A stretch of DNA of 64,000 nucleotides from Perca fluviatilis (taxonomy: Eukaryota > Chordata > Actinopteri > Perciformes > Percidae): contig NC_053126.1 in assembly GCF_010015445.1 (NCBI RefSeq), forward strand, positions 18,859,669 through 18,923,668, given 5' to 3'. The position numbers and the translations under genes were made by a program. Of this stretch, positions 1 through 11,500 are shown piece by piece. Position 1 is the stretch's first letter, and each line of letters opens with the position of its first letter. Under the pieces are notes generated by a model. That model saw nothing but the letters and a program-made list of their open reading frames with translations. It did not search any database and had not been told where the DNA came from.

Positions 1-3000
1 TGCAGTGCCCCTGAACAGGGTACAATGTTAAGAAAGGCTGTTTTGGAGTTGTTGTAGTTGGCGGTGTGCACTGCATGCACACTATAGTATTCAATATAAA
101 CAAGACAATCATACGGAAAAAAACAGATCCTTCCCTAAGTAGTGACAGAAGACATCCAGAGGGAATACAGAAGAAAGGCAAATGAATATTGCAACCATAC
201 AGGCCAAGTGGAAGCTATGGCAGTTCCATGATTTATAAATAAAGATGTGTACTTTCTCACTTCCTAAATGGAGAGCCAGAGGACGACAGGAGAAAGGAAT
301 CAAGGCGAGAGAGAGGGAGGGAGAGTGCTACAAACGTTTATCCCTTCGTAAACATGGAGTTTCACTCAGCTCGCACATGTGGATTTGCCTCTCTGGTCAG
401 TCAGCCGCACTGATGGAGATAAACCAAAGTGACATCACTGCTACATTTGCTACAGCTCAACATTCTCCACCATCTCTTTTTTTGCCCTTTCTCCGTCTCC
501 TTCCTCTCAAGGGGACATCGTCACTGAGAATAGAGACATAGCTATTGTTCTCTCTATCCCTGCCTCCCTCTTTCGCTCTCTCACCTCCTCTCGCACCCCA
601 TATCTTGTTGTCTGTCCACTCATTATCAATGCAACACCTCTAATAAGATCCATCAGCCCACCGCTTTCCCGCCCTCTCACATCCACTTAATTTACACGGG
701 GAGTGAGAATCAAAGACTGCGACTAATTTGGGATAAAAAGAAGATGGATGTGCCTCGGTGTGAACAACGTCCTCAAGAGCACCACTGCAGACAGTAGATG
801 GTGAGGAGAGAACCTTTGGGTTAGGGGCTTGTTAAAGCCTTTTGCTATCTCCATCTTCATTTAGCAAACATTACCTTAAAGGATGTTGGTGTTACCTCTT
901 CAGACTCTTTTGCTGGAAAGGCTTCTTTCTACAGAATAGGCAACTACCATCATCAATTATCAACAGCGCAGAACAGATGCAACAGTTTGAAGGTGCTACA
1001 TTAGTTACTATCAAAACATCATTATCTTGAAACAACACTGTCTCTAAGATAAAAAGCTACGGGGAAAAGTTGAAAATGAAAGGAAATACGCTTCTAATTG
1101 TGTAAAATATCAGCATGTAGAAGCTACTCTTTATTTAACAATGTGTAAATAAAGCAACTGCTCTTGTGCCCCTCGCGCAACAAATCTTACACTATACAAC
1201 AGTACGATTGTGACTTCCAACAACAAAAAGCTCTGATTTTTATTTATTTATTTTAAACATTATTAGTGCCTACATCTGTATTCTTCTACCTGGAGTGGCA
1301 GCGATGCAAAATTACCACATGGCAAGCATATGAGCCAGGTGGACAATGATGACAAACAACACTTCTCTCCTCTCTATTGATGAGAAGACAGGAGGGTTCC
1401 AGCCGTTTCTCAGCACACTCGATTCCCAAAAATGACATGCCATGATGGCTCAGTGTCACCCTTTGTGTGACTATTTTTAACGCAGGATGGCAAGTAGTGA
1501 GACACATTGAAGAGATCTCCTCCTACTGCCATCAGCATTAAAAAGAAAAAATATTGCCACTCTGGCAAGTAATCTGTCTTACTGTCAGTGTAAACACATA
1601 CTGATAAACATACATTGACAGCTATCAAGAAATTAATATCTGCATTATTTCTCCTTTAAAAAAAACTATGTATCCCGTTGTTCTTCCTGCAATGTCCGTA
1701 TATATACTGTATATAGAAGTCCTCTACAACATCAACAGCAACTCATCTGGCCTCAATCATTTTAAAACAAAATCAAATAGGTGCCAAAACAGGCGATAGG
1801 AATGCTTTGGTCTCAGAGCCTGCAGACGTTTCACACAGCCTACAGTAAACCATTGTTAGATCCAACTTCAGAGGCTATCAGTGACTAATGGCATGACTAG
1901 ACGAGAGGAAGAACCTCTTAGTAGCTCATCCATAAGCCCAGGGTCAACGGCTTCTCAACATATGAGCTGGAAGCACTGAAAAAAGGAGCTGAGTAGCACA
2001 GCTGACATCAAGGCCAGGGAATACCTGGCTTTTTCTGCCTCTCAAGGCTCCACTTTAATGTATGCATGCATAAAATAGGCTGCATCGTGTACATGCTCAA
2101 TCAGCTTGGAGGAGACAAGTGCAGATAAATAATACACTTCTGGAATGAAGGTTATCATAAATAAAGCGACTACAGCTGTTGGGGCTGGTCTGCCATGATG
2201 GGTCTTACGGTGAAAAGTGCCTCCCCCACAAGGGCCTGTGACATGGACAACTGCTGAAGGGCTGTCCCCAACAATCACATCTTCCTGCAAAAGGTCCGGC
2301 TAGGGAACTGAATAACACAAAGGGCAACAGCCTAAAAATAATTACCGAGCCTGTGGAGATTCCCCACTAAATATAGTAGGCATGAATGATCATCATCAAG
2401 TCCTCGGATAAAAATGGAAATGCAATTTGAAAGGGATACAAACAATATGACTGATGATGATCTGATTTGTTTTTAATGTGTTGTCTCGCACAGTGTCTGT
2501 TCTCCAATCCAACAATGGCGCCTCATTCATTAGAAACATCGTTTTCAAGCCACTCAAACAACCAGTGCTTTGGAAAACAAGTCAAAACACTAGTTTCTGT
2601 GCAGCCTCCTGTGGGCCACACTCTCTATCTTCATTTCTCTCACACTATCTTCACTGCTCAATGCCCCCCCCAATGCACGCATATATCCCCCTCTATAACC
2701 TACCCCCCTGTGTTTGCCCGTGGACGCTTATCATCCATGCACACAACATCTTTTCCTGCATCCCCATCGATCCCCTTATTGAAACAAGCCTCATTTGCAG
2801 TCTCCTTCTTGACATTTTTTCCTCTCCTGTCTCTTTCTTTTCCAAACTCTGACAGGCTGTGCAGATTTTGGCAGTTTGCTGTTTTCCCCTAATCCTATGC
2901 CAGACTTTCCTCCTTCACAAATATACAAGGATTCCAGAGAAAATGCAGTCAGACATATCAGATGGCCACAAAGACATCCCAGCTTGTGATATATTGTTTT

Positions 3001-3789
3001 CAAAATTGTAAGTCAGTTGATATGTAAACGATGATAAACAACAAGGTGTCCTGATTTTGAACAAAATCCAAGCCCATTATATTCTATATTGTGACACATT
3101 GGAGTATATTATCACTCAAGAAACAAGAAAAAAAACTCAATTAAAAAACTCAAACTCATTGCAAAAAACATTTTGCAATGTCTCGTTATTTAATATTGAC
3201 AGACATTTGACAGCCAGTATTTCTGTGGCCATGGTAAAGTGCAGTGGGTCCCAACATGGGGGTCAGGACTCCCACAAGGGTCAAAAGATGATTAACTAGA
3301 TAGGAATAGGAAACAGCAAATGTTCGGTATGAGCTAGTGTGCAGTTTCTCAGAAAATAAATGCGACAGATTCTCAAGAACCGAGCAGAGTTCATGGTTTT
3401 GTTTACCAGCAGCTGGATATTGTGAGGCGGAGGTTAGCCCCGACGTTAGAGCAACTCAGCCCTGGAGCAGTGAAGAAGTCTCCTGTCCACTGTTCCCTGA
3501 CCGCAGTCTGGAGGCTGAAGCGGGCTATTTCAGACACAGCAGTTGTTACAAAAGTGTTAAATAATGTCACTCCACACTTTAAAACATCCCACTGATCGAA
3601 TGAAATTAAAGAAGCCACAAAAGTGTTATTCAGATCAATTTATAATATTAATTAATTTGTTAGTTGCAACAGATAGACAGAAATAGCATATTTTAGTTTG
3701 ATTTCCCTATTTAAGTTCCTACCTACTGCATATGTTAAAAACATATTACTAAGTCAAAATCCTGTACTGTTTACTCAGTATAAAGAATT
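1..3789. other. Intergenic sequence, no supported gene
   Basis: Only short, unrelated open frames occur. A fragment resembling a GGGTCCCAAC...GGGGTCAGGACTCC repeat lies at about 3244-3290. No splice-consistent exon was recognised. Confidence 0.6.
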
Positions 3790-3807
3790 AATAAGAGCTC
3801 CACTGTG

Positions 3808-3975
3808 TGGCCAGGTGGCCAGTAGTTAGAGTAGGCGCACATATACGTCGAGGCATAAGCCAGGGTTCGAGTCCAACCTGAGACGATTTCCTTCATGTCT
3901 TCCCCCTCTCTCACCTAACTGTCCTATCAATAAAAAGACAGAAAAGCCCAAAAAATAATCTTTAAAGAGAAAAAA
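3808..3975 (+). mobile_element. tRNA-derived SINE with 18-bp target duplication
   Basis: A B-box-like GGTTCGAGTCC lies at 3864-3874, followed by the family body ACCTGAGACGATTTCCT and TCTTCCCCCTCTCTC and an A-rich tail. Perfect 18-bp duplications AATAAGAGCTCCACTGTG lie at 3790-3807 and 3976-3993. The head is shortened relative to the copy at 35.8 kb. Confidence 0.85.
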
Positions 3976-4213
3976 AATAAGAGCTCCACTGTGAGGACAG
4001 AGAATCATTAAAGTGTATTAAATAAGATATTGGCAATTAATTGTTACAGATGTAAATGTGACAATTAATCGTGATATTGATTTTAGGGGCTATTGCTATG
4101 TTACACATTATTACAAAATATAGCAGATACAGAGAGATATTTAGCATTCATTTGGATTCATTCCCTGTTTCTGTCCACCTGGCAAATGAAAGTCCAATAT
4201 TCACGATACTTTA

Positions 4214-4318
4214 AACTCTGTTTTCAGGTGTCCACCAACTCCTGGGGGAAATATCTGGCTCTTTAGCTGCTAAATGCTCCACTATGTTCACCAGCTAGTT
4301 GTTAACTTTGCCAGTCTG

Positions 4319-4404
<86 letters not shown>

Positions 4405-4638
4405 TGCTGAGCAAGTAGCGTACAGTTGGTCTTTGGAGCTTTTTGCCTGCTGCAGCCCAAAGTGATGCTATGAGAGTGAACCAAAACGGTTAGGTTGCTG
4501 AACAATGAGCTCTGTAGAGTTGTGGGGAAGTACAGAGTCAGGTCAAAATTGTCTGTGGGTTCATCACTACAAGGGAACCCTTTTACATAAAAGCAGTAAT
4601 GCGATCCATAATATTGATTAAAGCTTCTTTAAAGACGC
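4214..4638 (+). repeat. Dispersed repeat family copy A, interrupted by TG microsatellite
   Basis: AAATGCTCCACTATGTTCAC, CAGCTAGT and the ending ATTGATTAAAGCTTCTTTAA recur in the same order at 8765-8999. The TG array at 4320-4403 is inside this copy only. Confidence 0.6.
4320..4403. repeat. (TG)n microsatellite, about 42 units
   Basis: Uninterrupted TG dinucleotide array. Confidence 0.98.
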
Positions 4639-5211
4639 GGTTGGAGGATGATGAAACATATTTGGATATTATGAATAAGAGGAACCAAAAGGTAGATAGT
4701 GTGTTTACCTGAAAAGAGAGTAGCAGGGACACACAAGAATAAATTCAAAAGGTAAAATCTCTCCCTTTTTTAAACTACAGCGCCATGGATTCCCTAAAAG
4801 AAGGGGCATTGGAGAAGGCACTAATCTGCAAGCTGACACACATTGTCTAACATCCATAAGTCCTACTGCCAAGTCAACCAAGATACTTCCTCCGAGGATA
4901 AAAGAGTGTTTTTGTCTCTTATTTTTTAAACAAACTCCACAGTTGAGATCCCATCCCCGCAGAGTAGGAACAGCAATGTCCTCCCTTTTCCTCTTCCTCC
5001 TTGCCTTCACTCTAATCCAGAAAATGCATATTCAGCCAGAGGAAACAAAGCAGAAGAAGAAGAGAGACGAAGAGTTAGTGAGAGAGAGACTGAGAAAGAA
5101 AAAGAGCGGGTCCTGCATCTAAAGGCCTCTAGAGATCAATTGTACAAACTTCTCCATGAGTGCTCTCTCTTGCCCCTGTACACTCTGAACTAGCCAAATC
5201 AATGCCCAGGC

Positions 5212-5214
<3 letters not shown>

Positions 5215-5270
<56 letters not shown>
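5215..5270. repeat. (TG)n microsatellite
   Basis: Uninterrupted TG array, about 27 units. Confidence 0.97.
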
Positions 5271-5470
5271 CTTGTTTAACTATATTCGTGGGGTCCGGGA
5301 AACCGGGAATATAGTATACTTGTGGGGTCCGGACAGCTTTGTGGGGCCAAAATGCTGGACCCCACAACTTTAAAGGGCTGTTTGAGGGTTAAGACTTGGT
5401 TGTAGGCTTAGGGATATAATTAGGTTATGGTTAGGGTTAGGGTATGGGTTAAGGTTAGGCATTTAGTTGT
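5271..5470. repeat. Dispersed repeat with GTGGGGTCC and TTAGGG-like tract
   Basis: Three GTGGGG(T/C)C units are followed by short TTAGG(G)-like repeats (about 5400-5465). The latter is degenerate and internal, so it is an interstitial repeat and not a telomere. It directly follows a TG microsatellite, a frequent arrangement for this fish repeat. Confidence 0.5.
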
Positions 5471-5516
5471 GATGGTTAGAAGAGGAAAAGGAGGAAGGAA
5501 AAAAAAACAAAAGGGG

Positions 5517-5581
<65 letters not shown>
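5517..5581. repeat. Poly-A tract followed by (GA)n
   Basis: About 32 A residues run into about 16 GA units. Confidence 0.97.
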
Positions 5582-5583
<2 letters not shown>

Positions 5584-6573
5584 TGGGAGGGAAAAACAGA
5601 AGCAGCAGTAAACGATAAAAAATTTCTCAGATCAGATATTAAATTTCTTAAATGTCACCGAGCTGAAGTGTCTCTCGATGGTGTCGTGTGAAATATAAAG
5701 GCATCTTGGCAATGGGGGGGGCGCGTTGCATTCAGTGCTGTGCTTCACACTGGGTATTGCTCCTTAACATGCCACTAAAAAGCCTTTTCATGTGTAACCC
5801 CCTCCCACTTCCCATCACATGTTGTCATGATTTCGTCCTAGTTAGGGAAAATGCTTTTTTTGCAAAACCAAACCCATATACTGGAAACATGAACGTCGTC
5901 AAGTTCCTACATGGAGCCGCAAACCCATCTCTCACATTGCTCTCATGTCTGTATTGTTACTGTAACACTGACTGTATCCTTCCACTCACTTCTAACACTA
6001 TCATCTTTAGTGATTCATGTCTTATGATGCGTTAGTAATGATGATGGGACCATTTATTTCTGCTGTGCCTCTCTAGCATGTTTGAATATTCTCAAAAATT
6101 GATTGGGTGGCACACAGGTTTCATGTCAGGTTTGTGGATCTGTATGAGAGATGCATACATTACATACTCTTCTTTTTGATTTTTACAACTTTCTCACTGA
6201 AGAAAGCAGGCGAAAGAGCAGAGTGTCTCCTTTATTAAGGCCCCTCACACTGGGTCTTAGTGGGAGATTTTGGCTTCACGCCTTCCTGCCACGGTTTCAG
6301 TAAATCGGCTTTCTGTGGCCATGACAGTCATTAGCCTTGCCCCTGGCAGTAATCCTTTAGTTTCTGTCTCTAATGGAAGCAGGAAGGGTAAGCAGCATTC
6401 ACTATGTTACTGCTTCTGGGCCCCATAGGGAACTTAACAGGCTGTACAAAGCCAAAGCCTGATGCACCTCCAGCTACACGGTACCAACAAACACCTAAAA
6501 ACACCCCAGGCCTCACTCACACTTGACATAGGTTGTTATTAACACAAGTTCTGGACAAAGGTACTGATGGACA

Positions 6574-7318
6574 GTGGTGGAATGAAAGAACTGTCCTTAG
6601 GTAAAATTGTGTTCTTTTTACTGCACTAGATTTATTTATATAGTTACAATGTTGTACTTTACACACACAACACAATAAGCTTATAAAATGCGATGCATTT
6701 TTAATATTAACGCACCGGTTTCCAACCTTTTTGGCTTGTGACCCCGCACAAAAACAGTTCTGTCTAGTTAGGGTCCCTTGTCACGTTTCAAATGTTAGCA
6801 GCTCCACCAAGAGAGATTTCCCCACTCTAAACTTTTCAGATGATTTTATTTGAATAACCCAAGAGTGAACATTATCCATCATTTCACAAAAAAGCAAAGA
6901 CTAGAGAAAGATCTGATCTTTTTCGGTCTTTTATCTCTCCTTAGTCTTCTCACAACCCCCTCAGATTTATTTGGTGACATTTGGGAGATGCCCTGACCCC
7001 GAGGTTGGAAACCAATGGACAAAACTACCTAACTGTATCTTAAGCACATTAACTAGCTCAACCACAACCAGCTACAACAGTAAAACACTGCTTACACATG
7101 GTTGCATCAGTTTAAAAAAAAATCTAATAATGCAATATACAACAATACATCAGTCACAGGAGCCATTTTATGTTTACGAATGATTACATTTAGCTGATAA
7201 GTACTTTTACTAAGTAGTTTTTATTTTATTTTGAATGCAGGACTTTTACATGTAATTGAGTCTTTTTTACATTGCTGTACTGGTACTTTTACTTAAGTAA
7301 AGGATCTGACTACTGCTA
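6574..7318. repeat. Dispersed repeat with ACTTAAGTAAAG end, containing an inner MITE
   Basis: The left end begins CAGTGGTGGAATGAAAGAAC and the right end is TACTTAAGTAAAGGATCTGA. Within it, 6713-7017 has its own inverted ends (GGTTTCCAACCT and AGGTTGGAAACC). Part of the interior (TTTCACAAAAAAGCAAA) recurs at 36.5 kb. It is non-coding. Confidence 0.5.
6713..7017. mobile_element. MITE with GGTTTCCAACCT inverted ends
   Basis: The 12-bp inverted ends are perfect, and CTTGTGACCCC and CCCTGACCCCGAGG lie just inside. This is the 'white-spot' type of non-autonomous fish element by general structure. The target duplication is unclear. Confidence 0.6.
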
Positions 7319-8764
7319 TAAGGCATTCATTAAACACACTCCATGTCTTGAATTTGTCTCAGGTGTATCTGATGAATGCCAATTGTTTATATTGATAACC
7401 ATGGTTGGAAAAAAGTGACAAATGGAGAGCACCATTAGGTGATGAATGCCAACCAGAGCCAAAAAATATTATTACAGTGTAAGCAGTAAACTGAGAAGAA
7501 TTACTCATGCAAGAAACTGCTGATGCTGCCCATACTGTAACATTACAGGCGCAGCTTTAAAAATTGAAAAATAAATTGTTTGACCTCAAGTTAGTAGGAA
7601 ATGTCGACGAGAACTCGGAACAGGCTAACTGTTGATTATAAGCTACAGAAGGACGGCCGAGCACTCTCATCATCAGAGCCAGACACTAATTTAAGCAGCA
7701 TTTCCATCAGAGCTTAAACCTCAGGCTATATACTGATGGTGTTGATTTGAATTGTAGCACTTGACAGGACCTTTCTTGTCTGCAGTGTCCAAGCAAGTCC
7801 ACCAGCTGTCCATGAAATACATGGTGCACTATGTGACAGAGTGATAATTGCATGCAAGAGAGGGGTTGAAGAGTTGGTCAGGGCTGCCATCAGCCAGGTG
7901 ATCAGGCCATCATTTCTATCACCTAGATATACTGTGTGTAAACCTGCCAGCTGTGAGATCCTGGCTACGTTAGGGCCCTGAAAACATCAGCTTACTATAA
8001 GTAATAGGACTAACCGTTTAGATTTATTCACCTCCTTTTTTCTTCTCACTGATCTGAAGTGGGCGGGGTTTAGCTGGGAAAAAGTAATGTCACATGCACA
8101 CTTGCACCAATCAGGATTTAACAACATTTTGAATCAAAATGTGACGACCATTGGTTGTTTTGTTGGGCACTGTCAATCAAATCTGATATGTTATAGATGA
8201 CACTGAGAGCACTCAGGGGAATGTTCTGATTATATGGAAACATTTTATGTTTCAGAATTGAGGACACTACAGTAAAATAAAGCTCATTTGAAGAAAAACA
8301 TTCTGTGGGTCCACAAAATGAGTCACCCATTCATTGCCTATGGAGCAGCTCCAAACTTTATACTTGATGACATCACAAGTTTGAGACTAATTTTACTGGT
8401 TTCAGGTTTTGAGAGAGAGAAACTCATGTTCACAAATATTGATTGAAATTTCCTCACCCATGGAAATAACATATTGGAAATCTTAATTTAAGTGGTGCTC
8501 CCCTGTAATAAATAATACCTAAAGGTGATTACGGTATTAACTTTGATTGTTGCTTATTTAGTCATGAAAATGTAATGTTACTTAAACCTGTAATGACAGA
8601 CTTTATTTGGCCACTTTTTTGGACAGCGCAAACAAGTTGTTAACACAACACTGATATATCATCACATTTAAGTTTACATGGCGAACTTATTGACAGATCC
8701 AGTTGAGCATTATTAACATTCATAATGTGTGTTTATGGCCCCCTGGTGAGTTCCATTTTCACTC

Positions 8765-8999
8765 TTTTAGCTCTGTTTTTGGTCTTTACCAATTCCTAAA
8801 GGAAATATCTTTAGCTCTTCAGCTGCAAAATGCTCCACTATATTCACCAGCTAGTCAATAACTGGGTCTGTCTGCTCTGAAACTTACTATAAAGCTCTGT
8901 AAAATTGAGGTTGCTCGAAGACTTGGTGATGTCAGTCCATCACTGAGAGCACATTTGATTCATTGTTTTTATGAAAATACTGATTAAAGCTGCTTTAAT
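8765..8999 (+). repeat. Dispersed repeat family copy B
   Basis: AAATGCTCCACTATATTCAC, CAGCTAGT and the ending TGATTAAAGCTGCTTTAA match copy A. It is about 190 bp shorter because it lacks the microsatellite and adjacent sequence. Confidence 0.6.
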
Positions 9000-10192
9000 G
9001 TTATTGAGAAATACCTAAGATATGAAGCCACATTTTAGGGGCTTTTAACTTCCATTCAGTCAGTGGAAAAATGACCAATGTGCCTTCTAGGTTTATCCTT
9101 ATCAAGTCGCATGATGCCATGCTGTTCTGCAGCAGTACATTGTGGCATCTGCCTGCCCAGAAGGAATCCATGTTAAGGATGTGTAAGTTGGTGCCTCTGA
9201 ATGAATGCATGTTTATAATAAGCACTTTAGGATGAGACTGAGTTTTAATGTACAGGTGTACTGTCTAATGTGATCTTTGACTTGTTTTGATTTGTGTCTG
9301 TTCCACGGCAGAATATGGGAACTTGATATATTACGGTGCCATCTGCATAATACCATCTACCCCATTTGGCAGTGTGTGGTTGACGGATGGCTGTGATATG
9401 CATCCCACTTACACATCTCTCTCTGGACTGTCCAGAAAGGGGAGTGCAGGCAACAGCTGGACATTTTGGAGGATTTTTGGAGATCCTGGCAAATTTCAGT
9501 CTACAGTAAAGCACAATCTCAAAGATCACCGTTTTGTTCTCTATAGCAGCAATGATAGTGATAAGTTGTAATTGCAGGTGTGTTTTTGGATCTCACTTTC
9601 ACCTTCTTTTTTTTTATTTTGGCTGTAGTCATTGCTCTTTTCTTAGTTTGTTTGGCCATAGTAACTGCTTACTCACAACACTAGCAGAGACTGGGAAAAA
9701 CCCACAAGTGAGTTGAAGAGCGAGTCTGTTGCGTTAGCCCCTCTCTGCTATCTATCTATATGCACTTTGGCAATAGGTAGTGATTTAACAGACATTCATT
9801 TAAATGAAAATCTTTGAGATTATTACATTAGGCAATAGCAAATCAAGGAACAGACCAAATGCTATCTCATTGGCTAACTGCAATCAGCACACAAAACACA
9901 TCTGATATAATAAACTGGCAAATAATGCCAGGAAGCAAATATTTCCTGTAACTAATATTGAAGAAACCTAGACTGGAGAAAAGCAAAAAGGAATATGTTT
10001 CCTTTATAGAAAGCATGTCTTGTCGATTCCTTCATTTAGAAAACACCTGAAGGGCTTCTGCAGCATATTGGCAGAAGTAGGATTACAATGTACACTTTTA
10101 TATTTTTTCTTGAATGTGGAGAGACTACAGACAAACCAATTGTGAATGATACCCGCACACACTCCCCTTCCTCATGCTAAGTGTCTGTGGTC

Positions 10193-10216
10193 CATTCATT
10201 CATTCATTCATTCATC
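10193..10216. repeat. (ATTC)n short tandem repeat
   Basis: Five ATTC units in a region rich in similar degenerate tetramers up to about 10335. Confidence 0.85.
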
Positions 10217-11084
10217 CATTTATACGTTCTTAAAAATAAATTGTTTTCTCCTTTGTTATTCTTGGTTATTCTCATTTGTTCTTTTGTTTGTTAATTCATT
10301 TGTTCCTTGTCTATTTATTCATTAATTTATTCATCTGTTACACGTCCTGAAACAACACTGATCAGATGTTAATGAAACTCAAAGAATTGACTGTGAGTCA
10401 TCTACTGTAAGCTTTGTGTCTTAATCATACCACCAAAACCATCCCCAATCTCAGCCCGCTAGAATTACAAGTGGAAATAAGCAAATATTCTAGTTATTTA
10501 TTGGCCCAGTGGGTAATTATATAATTTATTTTTACCACATCTACTGTTAAAATGTTAACTGCATTTAACTGTCCTGGTCTATGTTATAAAATTATTTCTT
10601 TCTCATTCACTCGCATATCTGAATGGGGTTTCTGGTGTGGGGTCACTCTTTTCTTTATCATTCCTCACAGTCATATACATTCTCTACTCTTTGCCTCATT
10701 TTGTTGCTTTTCTCTTTCTGTTTTTCATTTCTTGTGTGGGCTCTATGAGAGATAAGTATCTGAAGTTTGTAAGGAACCATTTATTGTATCTGCTGAATGC
10801 CAGAGACCTGACATTATTGAACACTCTCCTGACAGGAACAGGACATACAGAGCTGGAGGCAACAGCACATGAGAACACACATACTCACTGGAACTAGGGA
10901 CAAAACGAGCTCCAGAGAGGTGACCGGGGCAAGGACAAAGTCTGGTTGTACCAAGCAAAAAAGATGAACGTGGGATTCTCGCATAAAAGGACAAGCATAT
11001 AACAGCAGCAACAAGAGCTCGTCTCTCACCCTGTTGGCTCTGACAGCCCTACTCCGACCCACTGCAGACTACTCATAATCAATC

Positions 11085-11500
11085 ACATCTTAGCCCAGGC
11101 TCACAATTAATCAATCAATTAAAAACCCACACAAAGCCACAGTAGTGTAATCAATCAATCCAGCCTCTATGGAGGGCCGTTATTGAGAGCCAGGCGTCAG
11201 ATCTATAGGCGCCGGCCCCCAGATGCTACTGGCCTTAGTCGCATGCCTGAGTGTGCATGGAAGGAAATAGAGAGGAATAGAAAGGTGAGACTAAATGCTT
11301 GGGTGTGATCCACTACAGGGTAGAGAAGAGGCTCTTAACACTCCCATGATACGCCACCAGCGCCTGAATATTCATGCTGAGGAATCGGGTACCATGGAGG
11401 CGCTCAGTTATTCATTATGCGTCTGCAAAAAGAAACACACCATCATCCCACTGCGATGGAATATTAATAGTTCCCATTAATAAAATATCCCCCTCCCCAT
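11085..11500. promoter_or_regulatory. Candidate enhancer with clustered ATCAATCA motifs
   Basis: Non-repetitive sequence holds several PBX/HOX-like ATCAATCA sites (about 11088, 11109 and 11152), followed by a GC-rich block and a POU-like GAATATTCATGC site near 11368. Conservation cannot be tested here, so function is inferred from motif clustering only. Confidence 0.3.

Noticed and set aside
3840..3900. tRNA gene (A and B boxes)
   Set aside because: The B box is part of a SINE with a 100-bp non-tRNA body, A-rich tail and 18-bp target duplication; the same body recurs at 35.8 kb.
5400..5465. TTAGGG-like repeats suggesting a telomere
   Set aside because: Only a few degenerate units lie inside a known type of dispersed repeat, and the window continues with ordinary sequence on both sides.
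9245..9571. Overlapping 94-codon frames on both strands
   Set aside because: Neither translation is recognisable, and no splice-consistent neighbours or coding bias can be argued.
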